20,585 nt of DNA from Ignavibacteria bacterium UBA4661 (GTDB taxonomy: Bacteria; Bacteroidota; Ignavibacteria; Kapaibacteriales; UBA4661). Location of the stretch: contig DHLT01000098.1 of assembly GCA_002405405.1 (NCBI GenBank), positions 1,567 to 22,151 of the forward strand, in the 5' to 3' direction. The translations under genes and the position numbers were made by a program. Each line of letters starts with the position of its first letter. Positions within the stretch are counted from its first letter, which is position 1. The notes beneath the pieces are model-generated. The model was not told where the DNA came from. It worked only from the letters and a program-made list of their open reading frames with translations, and ran no database searches. Below are positions 8,261 through 16,061 of the stretch, piece by piece.

Positions 8261-8280
8261 ATCATAAGGTTACCTATGAT
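8261..8280. promoter_or_regulatory. Imperfect palindrome in the divergent region between the glycosyltransferase operon and mltD
   Basis: The arms ATCATA and TATGAT flank a centre that is itself nearly symmetric (AGGT, one T, ACC). The whole 20-base site is palindromic except for one unpaired A and the central T. It starts 26 bases upstream of the GT22-like start codon on the minus strand and is about 240 bases from mltD. The rest of the 287-base gap (8236-8522) shows no convincing gene. A 64-codon frame at 8258-8452 has no recognisable protein character. I could not identify a clear -35/-10 pair or a Bacteroidota-type TAnnTTTG box. Confidence 0.3.
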
Positions 8281-8522
8281 GTTCATAACAAATGTACATG
8301 CTTATGCTCTTTTTCACGACAACTTTGTCATAGAAGGAAAAAGTAATGCCGTACAGCATACTATGCCCCCATACAATACAATTTTATCCATAGAAGATTC
8401 CATGCTATCCACTCAAAAAGCCGTAATTTCACCGTTTATCAAAAGAACATAGTTTTTTCTTTTCTATCGCTCAAGCATGACTGGCAATCATGTTCTTTCT
8501 TCATGATTATTCACAAAGGCGC

Positions 8523-11500
8523 ATGAACTCTACCCCCCGCTTTCTTGTGATTGTTTCTTGCATTACTCTTTCAGCTATAGCACCCTTGTATGCTACTGAA
8601 AGCTGTTCGCAGTCTGTCCTCGCAACACGACAACAACAGATGCTCGCGCATGTCGAGCCTACAACAAGAGAACATAGTGTCCTGCAATCTTCTGTTTCAT
8701 TGCCTGAGGTACTTCCAATCTCGTCCACGACCGGCTCACAAAAACGTATAGCACAACCCTTGCTCCGTGATGATTTTGCCGAATTGGATGATCCGAAAGA
8801 TTCTTCTACAAATAGCAATGATCGTTTGATTGCGACAACACTTGAGTCCGCACGCCAACAATATGTTCGAGCACTGAGTTTTATCGAACAAGCCGATACC
8901 GCCAGTGCGGCACGCTCGTTTGAGAAAGCCATTGGTATTCTGAATCGTATTGTAAGTTTCCCGGAGATTGAAGATAATACTGACTTTACCGATTTAGCAC
9001 AGTCCATTATCGAAGATTACGAAAGCTATATTCAGAGCATTGATGCACTCGATGAAAACACGTCGATGTTTATTCTTCGCGATAAAATTTTTCAAGCAAT
9101 TGAAACAGCTCCGTCAACTGTCGAACGAACACCTGTTGAACGCATTGCCCCAGCTCCTGTAACTCCATATTCTGCAACAGGCAATACTTCCTCAACACAG
9201 CAAAACACTATACCGACCGGCAAGTCGAATATGCCGACAGGTATAGGTGTTACAACAAAATCAGGCGATTCGCATACTCAAAACAATAATGAACAATTTG
9301 CAACTAAAACTTCTGACAAAGCCGGAACGACAACTTCATCGACTCCTGCAATGTCCTATGTTCATACTGAAAAGAAAGATGAAGTTATTTCCGGTGTCCG
9401 TGTCAACTCCTCATTAAAACTAGAACGCACAGCAAGCAATATCACGACGATTACCGGCATGGATGGTCGTGATATCGTTATCGACTTTTCAACAAACGAC
9501 TATGTCGATAAAGCACTAGAATTCCTCACCCAAAATCGTGGACGCGATTTCTTCCGTCGCTGTCTGGAGCGCGCCGGGAAATGGTTCCCAATGATGCGCC
9601 AAATTGCTCGCGAAGAGGGTGTACCGGAAGAGTTGATTTATCACACGATCATTGAAAGTGGTTTAGATCCGAATGCCGTATCACGAACAGCAGCAGTAGG
9701 TTTTTGGCAATTCATGAAACCTACAGCATCCGATGTAAATTTAACGGTAAATTTTTGGCTCGATGAGCGCAGAGATCCCGAAAAATCTACTCGCGCCGGT
9801 ATGCGGTATATGCGCATGCTTTACAACGAACTTGGCGACTGGCATTTGGCAATTGCAGCATATAACTGCGGGTTAGGTCGTGTACGCCGTGCCGTACAAA
9901 AACATGGCAAAGAAAACCCTACATACTGGGAAATCCGCTCATTACTGCCCCGCGAAACACGCAATCATGTCCCACTCTTTATTGCAGCAGGCAAAATTGC
10001 TATGTCACCGGAAACATTTGGTTTCTCCGGTATTGAGTTTGCCCCACCATTTCGCTATGATGTCTTTACAGTGCGCGAGGCAGTTGATTTGAGTGCAATT
10101 GCACAATGTGCCAATGTTAGTCTTGATGATTTACAAGATCTTAACCCTGAACTCGTACAATCAACGACTCCTCCGAATGTCGATGAATTTCCCGTTAAGA
10201 TACCCTCAGGCATGATGAATATCGTTGCAGAGAATTTTGCAAAACTCCCCGACGAAGTAAAACGTTCGTGGGTACTGCATACCGTTCGTGGCACTGAATC
10301 GCTGAAAACTATTGCTAAAAAATATAATGTTGCACAACAAACGATTATTGTTGCCAATGATTTGAATGGCAAGAAAAAACGCCTTACTCAAGGCATGCAA
10401 CTACGTATTCCGCTCACCCTCAATTCACAAGAACGTACACTTGCTCTGACGAAACCGGCAACGAAAGCCGATGATAAGTCCTTGCCTCAGCGTGTTCTCA
10501 CAGAGCAATCCGATAATACTCTCGTTGCATCTACTCAATCGGAAAAAGTTTCTTCCGAAAAGTCTTCCACACTACCTTCCTTGACAAATGGTACGACATC
10601 AGTCGATCAAGAACAAGGATCGTCAAATGAAGTTAACAATATCAAAGGAACACATGACACCAAGAGCAAAGATCTGAAAGCAAGCAATGCAAAAGAACTC
10701 TCCCCGGAGAGTACACAGGCAATGAAACCTGCAACCCAAAGCAACCCGGTGAGTGGCGAACAACAGATCAAAGCTTTGCGTGATAATCCGACAATAACAA
10801 GCAATAAGGCTCTTATCAAACCTGATTTTATTGTTAGCACAGCACCGGCTGGCAAAGTTGTTACTCATCGCGTACGTAAAGGCGAAACACTGTATAATAT
10901 TGCTAATCGCTATGGTGTGCGCATCGCTGATGTACGTAACTGGAATAATCTTTCCTACGAAGATGATAATGTGCGCGAAGGGATGGTACTCACGATTCGT
11001 GCGACAGCAGCAAATACGATGCTCCTCAATCGTCCAACAACATCACGCACGGATGAAGAGCAAGCAGCAACTCCAACAACCTCTGATCGAATAACCGATA
11101 CCGAAGAAGATACCACACCCACACGGGTTAATCTTTCTAAAACTAAATTGCCGACTATTGTTCAGCATAAAGTCCGCAAAGGTGAAACACTGGCACAGAT
11201 TGCTGACGAATATGGTATTCCCGTAGCAATTATTCGTAAAGCATCGAATCTCAAAAAACGTGCAAAGGTTACACCGGGACAAATACTTCGTATTCCAACA
11301 CTCACAGCACCTGACCATCAGATTGCAACAAATGGCTCAACAAAAGATACTCCAAGCAAAGACAAAGAGATTTCGACAACCAACGATGGTACAAGTGACA
11401 AAACATTGATTGCCAATAAAGATCGTGTCAAAGACAATACCAAGGAAGTAAGTACCAAAGCGACACAAAACAATAATGAGCAACCTCGCTCAAATACTGC

Positions 11501-11858
11501 GTATTTGCTTCATACTGTCAAAAGTGGCGAAACAATCTACCGGATTGCTCAACGCTATGGCGTAAAAGCCGATGATATTCAACGATGGAATGTCGCAAGC
11601 ATCAAGAATGACCGCCTCAGTATTGGCGATCAAATCAAAATTTACACCGAGCCAACAGGCAAAGGTGGCGCAACGACTGTAACAAGCAATCGCGAGGAAG
11701 AGCAATCAACAACCCCCAAGACCTATAAAATTCAATCTGGCGATACAATTTTTTCAATTGCTAAACGGTTTGGTGTCAGTGTCGATGCTCTTAAAAAAAT
11801 GAACCCTCGCCTCAGCGAAAATCGCATCCGCGAAGGACAGACTCTTCGTCTGCAGTAA
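8523..11858 (+). CDS. mltD: MltD-type membrane-bound lytic transglycosylase with five LysM domains
   Basis: A 1,111-residue secreted peptidoglycan enzyme, starting at the ATG at 8523, which gives a clean signal peptide (MNSTPRFLVIVSCITLSAIA, cleavage near PLYA). The in-frame ATG at 8490 would bury the signal. An N-terminal helical region (about 110-190) and a low-complexity Ser/Thr/Asn linker precede the SLT domain (about 345-495). That domain has catalytic Glu378 in TIIESGLDPNA, the AVGFWQFMKPTA motif and AIAAYNCGLGRV. A degenerate LysM-like repeat (FTVREAVDLSAIAQCANVS) follows, then LysM domains near 583, 780, 880, 996 and 1067, each starting with the H-V-R-KGETL type signature and separated by hydrophilic linkers of up to ~140 residues. 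It should cleave glycan strands to 1,6-anhydro-muropeptides. E. coli MltD is about 450 residues, so this is more than twice as long. lexA follows after 27 bases. Confidence 0.93.
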   Translation: MNSTPRFLVIVSCITLSAIAPLYATESCSQSVLATRQQQMLAHVEPTTREHSVLQSSVSLPEVLPISSTTGSQKRIAQPLLRDDFAELDDPKDSSTNSNDRLIATTLESARQQYVRALSFIEQADTASAARSFEKAIGILNRIVSFPEIEDNTDFTDLAQSIIEDYESYIQSIDALDENTSMFILRDKIFQAIETAPSTVERTPVERIAPAPVTPYSATGNTSSTQQNTIPTGKSNMPTGIGVTTKSGDSHTQNNNEQFATKTSDKAGTTTSSTPAMSYVHTEKKDEVISGVRVNSSLKLERTASNITTITGMDGRDIVIDFSTNDYVDKALEFLTQNRGRDFFRRCLERAGKWFPMMRQIAREEGVPEELIYHTIIESGLDPNAVSRTAAVGFWQFMKPTASDVNLTVNFWLDERRDPEKSTRAGMRYMRMLYNELGDWHLAIAAYNCGLGRVRRAVQKHGKENPTYWEIRSLLPRETRNHVPLFIAAGKIAMSPETFGFSGIEFAPPFRYDVFTVREAVDLSAIAQCANVSLDDLQDLNPELVQSTTPPNVDEFPVKIPSGMMNIVAENFAKLPDEVKRSWVLHTVRGTESLKTIAKKYNVAQQTIIVANDLNGKKKRLTQGMQLRIPLTLNSQERTLALTKPATKADDKSLPQRVLTEQSDNTLVASTQSEKVSSEKSSTLPSLTNGTTSVDQEQGSSNEVNNIKGTHDTKSKDLKASNAKELSPESTQAMKPATQSNPVSGEQQIKALRDNPTITSNKALIKPDFIVSTAPAGKVVTHRVRKGETLYNIANRYGVRIADVRNWNNLSYEDDNVREGMVLTIRATAANTMLLNRPTTSRTDEEQAATPTTSDRITDTEEDTTPTRVNLSKTKLPTIVQHKVRKGETLAQIADEYGIPVAIIRKASNLKKRAKVTPGQILRIPTLTAPDHQIATNGSTKDTPSKDKEISTTNDGTSDKTLIANKDRVKDNTKEVSTKATQNNNEQPRSNTAYLLHTVKSGETIYRIAQRYGVKADDIQRWNVASIKNDRLSIGDQIKIYTEPTGKGGATTVTSNREEEQSTTPKTYKIQSGDTIFSIAKRFGVSVDALKKMNPRLSENRIREGQTLRLQ

Positions 11859-11885
11859 TTCAGTTCCTACGAATGATACGTTTCC

Positions 11886-12527
11886 ATGAAACAGATTCTT
11901 ACACAACGTCAAAGTGAGGTTCTTGACTTTATGCGCCGATGCGCTGAAGAACAAGGATTTCCACCAACTATTCAAGAAATATGCAAAGAGTTCGGTTTGG
12001 CTTCAACCAATGGTGTCAGTCAAATTCTTGATGCTCTAGAAACCAAAGGATATATCAAGCGAACAGCCAAAGGTGCATCACGTGGGATAAAATTTCTTGA
12101 TCATACTCAGAAGAAAAAATTAGTTCAGCAACAACAAACAGGTATCAAGACCTTATCGATTATCGGCGAGGGCTCAGTAGATAATCCCTTTTCCGTCTTC
12201 ATGTCACCCGCAGGACAAATCAAAGCTGACACAGATTTTTTTGGTGGAGAAGGACAACTCTTTGCCGCAATTGTTGAAGATGATGGCATGACTTCACTCG
12301 GTCTTTATTCAGGCGATGTGGTAGTGGTACAACAAGCAAACACAGCACATGAGGGCGATATTGTTCTTGCATTGTACAATACCAAAACTATTGTTCGCCG
12401 CTATGCAACAGGACGTGGTGTGGCAGAGTTAGAACCCCAAGCCAAAGGATTCAGTCGTGTACCGATGAGTACACAAACAGCTCTGCTTGGTATCGTTATT
12501 GGCATGATGCGCAAGTTTCGGGAGTAA
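11886..12527 (+). CDS. lexA: LexA-family repressor with degenerate self-cleavage site
   Basis: A 213-residue protein with the two-domain LexA plan. The N-terminal winged helix-turn-helix (1-70) is well conserved: LTQRQSEVLDF, GFPPTIQEICKEFGL, and NGVSQILDALETKGYIKR. The C-terminal S24-like domain (about 88-213) aligns without gaps around the active site, but the catalytic serine of the GxSM box is Gly134 (VEDDGMTSLGLYSGD) and the catalytic lysine before the final strands is Arg171 (TIVRRYA). The Ala-Gly scissile bond is also not in place, since the matching stretch reads GSVDNP. RecA-stimulated autoproteolysis therefore looks impossible, and the protein may be a constitutive or differently controlled repressor. 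I see no LexA operator in the 27-base gap to mltD. The methyltransferase gene starts nine bases downstream. The symbol reflects family, not a proven SOS role. Confidence 0.88.
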   Translation: MKQILTQRQSEVLDFMRRCAEEQGFPPTIQEICKEFGLASTNGVSQILDALETKGYIKRTAKGASRGIKFLDHTQKKKLVQQQQTGIKTLSIIGEGSVDNPFSVFMSPAGQIKADTDFFGGEGQLFAAIVEDDGMTSLGLYSGDVVVVQQANTAHEGDIVLALYNTKTIVRRYATGRGVAELEPQAKGFSRVPMSTQTALLGIVIGMMRKFRE

Positions 12528-12536
12528 TCATACGCC

Positions 12537-13391
12537 ATGTCCTCTATTGCTCATACTCCTCAACAACGACCTTTAGCCCCGGGTTTTGCGGCTGTATCTG
12601 ATTGTTCAACATCGGAATGGCATGATCTTTTTCTGGCATTAGAACCCATTCAACAGGAAGTGCTTGCTCTCGAACCACGCTTCCGTTCACCCAAGCACAC
12701 ATGGGGGAGCACACCACTCTACCATTGGAGTCGTGTATGGGAGTACCCAATGGTCTATGCCACTCTTCAAGCTCTTCATACCGCCTCGAAACATCCTTTG
12801 CGCGTACTGGACTTTGGCAGTAGTGTAACATTTTTTGATGTTGCTTTAGCACGACAAGGCATGCATGTTCTTGCTTCGGATATTGATCCATTATGTGCAG
12901 AGGAAATGGAACGCTTTCTGCCACTGGTACAGACTACACCCGGGAATCTGTCTTTTACTTTGCTTGAGGATGGCATCATACCACGACCCTCTGCTTCCGT
13001 TGATGCCGTAATTTCTGTCAGTGTGTTTGAACACATTGTTGAATATGGTGGTAAATGGCGTGAGTGCTTGCAGGAAATCCATCGTGTCCTGACACCCGAA
13101 GGTACTATGATTTTGACTATTGATGTTGGCGCTGATGATACAAACACACTCTCACCTGCACAGTATCGTATGGTTCGCGAAGAAATTGATCGTTTGTTTC
13201 TTTGCCTTCCTGCTCGCGACGTACCCCGCGAAGATCGTTTGAATACATTCTCAGGTCCGCGTCCGCTTTTTCGTAATCAATGGCACTATCGTGCAAAGCA
13301 GTGTACAAAGTTTGTGAAATCACTCTTTGGTATTCCTTCGATGAAATTGTACCAACTAACGTGCGAAGCAATTGTTGCACAGAAACGGTAA
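12537..13391 (+). CDS. SAM-dependent methyltransferase (class I, Methyltransf_11/25 type)
   Basis: A 284-residue class I (Rossmann-fold) methyltransferase. Motif I is RVLDFGSSVTFFDVALARQG (89-108), which departs from the usual GxGxG glycine pattern by having GSS. The acidic end of the second strand is Asp115 in LASDID. Motif post-II is DAVISVSVFEHIVEYGGKW (156-174), and the last core strand is EIHRVLTPEGTMILTID (180-196). The EH in the VFEHI motif and the HRVLTPEG turn are typical of methyltransferases acting on small molecules or lipid-linked glycans. The first ~60 residues carry a separate helical extension containing Trp residues. The substrate is unknown. It begins nine bases after lexA on the same strand, so the two are probably cotranscribed. 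Confidence 0.88.
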   Translation: MSSIAHTPQQRPLAPGFAAVSDCSTSEWHDLFLALEPIQQEVLALEPRFRSPKHTWGSTPLYHWSRVWEYPMVYATLQALHTASKHPLRVLDFGSSVTFFDVALARQGMHVLASDIDPLCAEEMERFLPLVQTTPGNLSFTLLEDGIIPRPSASVDAVISVSVFEHIVEYGGKWRECLQEIHRVLTPEGTMILTIDVGADDTNTLSPAQYRMVREEIDRLFLCLPARDVPREDRLNTFSGPRPLFRNQWHYRAKQCTKFVKSLFGIPSMKLYQLTCEAIVAQKR

Positions 13392-13455
13392 ATCTTTCCA
13401 GCACTTCTGAGTTCTACAACATAAAGCTACACTTATGGTAATTGCTTTCTTCAAA

Positions 13456-13490
13456 AAGAGAATGTAACTTAATTTCCTCTCAATTCTCTT
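13456..13490. repeat. 8-bp inverted repeat upstream of the D-threonine aldolase-like gene
   Basis: AAGAGAAT (13456-13463) and ATTCTCTT (13483-13490) are perfectly complementary across a 19-base AT-rich spacer, in the 140-base gap between the methyltransferase stop and the chosen start of the PLP enzyme at 13532. It could be an operator or a weak transcript hairpin. No T-run directly follows, so I do not call it a terminator. Repeats of this length and spacing also occur by chance. Confidence 0.22.
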
Positions 13491-13531
13491 GTTTGAGACA
13501 CTCTTCTACGACCTCTTTTCTCTTCAGCATC

Positions 13532-14677
13532 ATGACACACGGATGGTATGACATTCTTAATGTGTATGAATTAGACTCACCTGCTCTTGTGCTGTATCAA
13601 GATCGTATCATGCATAACATTACTGCCATGATTGATAGAGCCGGTGCACCCGACCTGCTTATTCCTCACATTAAAACCGCAAAGATCCCACAAGTCGTAG
13701 CCTTGTATCAAGCACAAGGCGTCTCCATGTTCAAATGTGCAACTATCGCAGAAGCCGAAATGCTGCTCATGACCGGTGCGCAGACCGTGATTATTGCTCA
13801 CCAGCTTGTTGGTCCAAAGATCGAACGCCTTATTGCACTGTGTCACGCATATCCCCACGCATTTATTGCTACATTAGTCGATTGTCGCGATATTGCTTCT
13901 GTACTGCAATCGCGCTTTGCTTTGCAAGCCATGACAATCAATGTTTTTGTTGATGTGAATTCCGGCATGAATCGCTCGGGGCACCCGCTCAACGAAGATT
14001 TTGTAGAATTATACAAGTATCTCCATACACTTCCCAATCTTCAAGTACAGGGCTTACATGTGTATGATGGTCACATTCGTGATACCGATTTCTCATTACG
14101 CACCGAGCATATCCTTGCTGACTTTGCTCATGTTGATGCCATGCTCAATCGCCTGAACGAGGAAGGTTTTCCTGTGCCAATGATCATTGCCGGCGGCACA
14201 CCGGCATTTTCGACACATGCCCACCGTGCACAAGATTCGACCCAGTTTTTTTGCAGTCCGGGTACTGCCGTCTTTTGGGATTTCGGGTATGGCGACAAAC
14301 TTTGCGAGCAGAACTATCTTCATGCGGCGATCGTCCTTGGACGTATCATCTCAAAACCTGCACCAAACCTTATTACGCTCGATATCGGACATAAAGCAAT
14401 TTCCTCAGAGAATCCTCTCGACAAACGCATGCGTATTCTCAATTGGGATGATGCAGGGATTCACTACGCTCTCCACTCGCACAGCGAAGAGCACAGCGTC
14501 ATAGAACTAACCGACAACGACGCATGGCAACACATGCATGTTGGTGATATTGTTTATGCTTTACCCTATCATGTCTGCCCCACCGTCAATCTCTACGATG
14601 AAGCATATATCGTTGAACAAGGCATGGTAAGTGATGTTTGGAATGTGCTTGCCCGTAAACGACGTATTACAATTTAA
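13532..14677 (+). CDS. D-threonine aldolase / D-serine dehydratase-like PLP enzyme (alanine racemase-type fold III)
   Basis: A 381-residue protein starting at the ATG at 13532. The frame is open 30 codons further up, but that part has no family character. The N-terminal TIM barrel of the alanine-racemase fold contains the Schiff-base lysine in PHIKTAK (Lys48), SPALVLYQDRIMHNI before it, VFVDVNSGMNRSG in the middle, and the phosphate-binding region IIAGGTPAF. The C-terminal D-serine-dehydratase-like domain ends with PYHVCPTVNLYDE, in which His347 and Cys349 are the zinc ligands of D-threonine aldolases and eukaryotic-type D-serine dehydratases. It should act on D-threonine, D-serine or a related beta-hydroxy D-amino acid. 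Which one, and lyase versus dehydratase, cannot be decided by eye. Its 3' end is only eight bases from the convergent htrA gene. Confidence 0.92.
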   Translation: MTHGWYDILNVYELDSPALVLYQDRIMHNITAMIDRAGAPDLLIPHIKTAKIPQVVALYQAQGVSMFKCATIAEAEMLLMTGAQTVIIAHQLVGPKIERLIALCHAYPHAFIATLVDCRDIASVLQSRFALQAMTINVFVDVNSGMNRSGHPLNEDFVELYKYLHTLPNLQVQGLHVYDGHIRDTDFSLRTEHILADFAHVDAMLNRLNEEGFPVPMIIAGGTPAFSTHAHRAQDSTQFFCSPGTAVFWDFGYGDKLCEQNYLHAAIVLGRIISKPAPNLITLDIGHKAISSENPLDKRMRILNWDDAGIHYALHSHSEEHSVIELTDNDAWQHMHVGDIVYALPYHVCPTVNLYDEAYIVEQGMVSDVWNVLARKRRITI

Positions 14678-14685
14678 ATTCATCC

Positions 14686-15933
14686 TTATCGCCTGCGTTC
14701 CAATGGGAGAATAATGGTCTTCTTTTCTCCTCCACGCTGAACGACGATATTGACTCTTTGCCCCACAACATTATCATTAATGTAAATCAGCACATCTTCT
14801 TCTCGGTTGATTTTATTACCATCAATTTCAATAAGAACATCTCCCGGCTCTAAGCCCGCACGATCTGCTGCCGAACCACGCCCCACTTCGCTGACAATGA
14901 TCCCTTCTGCTTTCGGCAAATTGAGCATTCGTGCGGTGCGTGCATCGACTTGTTGAATGGAAAATCCCGGGCTAAAATCGCGATCAATTTTTCCGTTCTT
15001 GCGAAGTTGTTCGGTAATTTTTTTCACACGATTGATCGGCACAGCAAACCCGATACCGATGCTTCCTGCACCGCGTCCGCTTTGTGCAGTCGAATAAATA
15101 ATCGTGTTCATGGCAATCACTTCGCCAAGTGCATTTACAAGAGGTCCACCCGAATTACCCGATGAAATCGCGGCATCTGTTTGTATCATATTACGATACA
15201 CCCGCCCCTCCTGAAAGAGATTAACACCGGTATTACTGACAACACCGACCGTAATCGTGGGTTTTGCATTATTATCAAAAAGCCCAAAAGGATTACCGAA
15301 GGCGATCACCCATTCACCCACTAAGACATCATCAGAGTTTCCCAACTTGAGAAATGGAAAACTCTTACTTCCCTCAATTTTCAGTAGTGCAACATCCGTT
15401 GTTTTGTCTGTACCGATAAGTTTCGCCGAATGTTTTTCACCATCTGCCGTAGTAACGATAATTTTTGAAGCATTACCGGCAACATGATCATTCGTCAGAA
15501 TATATCCATCCGATGAAATCAAATATCCTGAACCCAGACCCTTGACTTCTTGTTGATACGTACGCGCCCGTTGCTGAAAAAACATTCCGAAAAATGGATC
15601 ATCAACAAATGGATCACGTACTTGTACTTGCTGAACCTCAACAACATTGATACCCACAATAGCAGGGCTACACTGCGCTACAGCCCGCGTAATTGCATTG
15701 CGTCGCGATGATGTAATTTCCTGCAGTGCCGGATCAATATTGCTATTTCCCTGTGGCTCTGTATAAATCGGTGTATCACCACCCGATAGAGGTTTCTGTC
15801 CCGCTGATGCACTATTATCAGAAGCATTCCGAAACCATTGCTTGTCAGAACCTGTACAAGACGAAGTGAGCAGAAGAACAAGACCGGACAACCACGCCAA
15901 GCCACATACCAACAAACGAGAAGAATTCACCAT
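14686..15933 (-). CDS. HtrA/DegP-family serine protease, lipoprotein with one PDZ domain
   Basis: A 415-residue envelope protease. The N-terminus is a lipoprotein signal ending in LTSSC (Cys26), followed by a polar linker (27-80), so it is probably anchored to a membrane facing the periplasm. The trypsin-like domain has the complete triad: His150 in LTNDHVAGN, Asp180 in TTDVALLKI and Ser261 in ISSGNSGGPL. The LA loop contains the DPFFGMFFQQR stretch typical of DegP/DegQ proteins. One PDZ domain follows (about 320-402, with EGIIVSEVGRGSAADRAGLE and GDVLIEIDG), which makes it DegS-like in domain count but not in anchoring. It degrades or refolds misfolded envelope proteins, and a signalling role is possible. 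It is transcribed away from priA across a 128-base region. Confidence 0.95.
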   Translation of the reverse strand: MVNSSRLLVCGLAWLSGLVLLLTSSCTGSDKQWFRNASDNSASAGQKPLSGGDTPIYTEPQGNSNIDPALQEITSSRRNAITRAVAQCSPAIVGINVVEVQQVQVRDPFVDDPFFGMFFQQRARTYQQEVKGLGSGYLISSDGYILTNDHVAGNASKIIVTTADGEKHSAKLIGTDKTTDVALLKIEGSKSFPFLKLGNSDDVLVGEWVIAFGNPFGLFDNNAKPTITVGVVSNTGVNLFQEGRVYRNMIQTDAAISSGNSGGPLVNALGEVIAMNTIIYSTAQSGRGAGSIGIGFAVPINRVKKITEQLRKNGKIDRDFSPGFSIQQVDARTARMLNLPKAEGIIVSEVGRGSAADRAGLEPGDVLIEIDGNKINREEDVLIYINDNVVGQRVNIVVQRGGEKKTIILPLERRR

Positions 15934-15981
15934 AGAAGTACTATGAAAAATTGAACAGAGAAATTTATTCCTAAAAAATAG

Positions 15982-16007
15982 ATACTTTCATGCAATCTGC
16001 ATAGTAT
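15982..16007. promoter_or_regulatory. Operator-like palindrome between htrA and priA
   Basis: ATGCA (15990-15994) and TGCAT (15998-16002) flank the triplet ATC, and the symmetry continues outward as ATACT (15982-15986) and AGTAT (16003-16007), interrupted only by an unpaired TTC on the left. The site sits near the middle of the 128-base divergent region, about 49 bases from the htrA start and 55 from the priA start. That position is suitable for regulating either promoter. No regulator can be named from the sequence. Confidence 0.3.
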
Positions 16008-16061
16008 GTAGGTTGTAGAAATTTTTTACTCCATATTCTGCACACAACAGCGAGAAGGATT

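Noticed and set aside
8258..8452. 64-codon plus-strand frame in the divergent gap before mltD
   Set aside because: No recognisable protein character, no ribosome-binding site, and it covers the likely promoter region of the glycosyltransferase operon.
10440..10840. Low-complexity linker in mltD as a possible tandem repeat or CRISPR-like array
   Set aside because: It is a Ser/Thr/Asn/Lys-rich coding linker with no regular repeat unit or spacer pattern at the DNA level.
12207..12218. Ala109-Gly110 in the LexA homologue as a possible cleavage site
   Set aside because: It is about 25 residues before the position of the catalytic serine, whereas the E. coli scissile bond is 35 before it, and no nucleophile is present anyway.
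12544..13147. Minus-strand frames of 126 and 123 codons opposite the methyltransferase
   Set aside because: Antisense shadows of a gene with all class I methyltransferase motifs.
14678..14685. Terminator between the convergent PLP enzyme gene and htrA
   Set aside because: Only eight bases separate the stops, and I see no stem with a T-run there.
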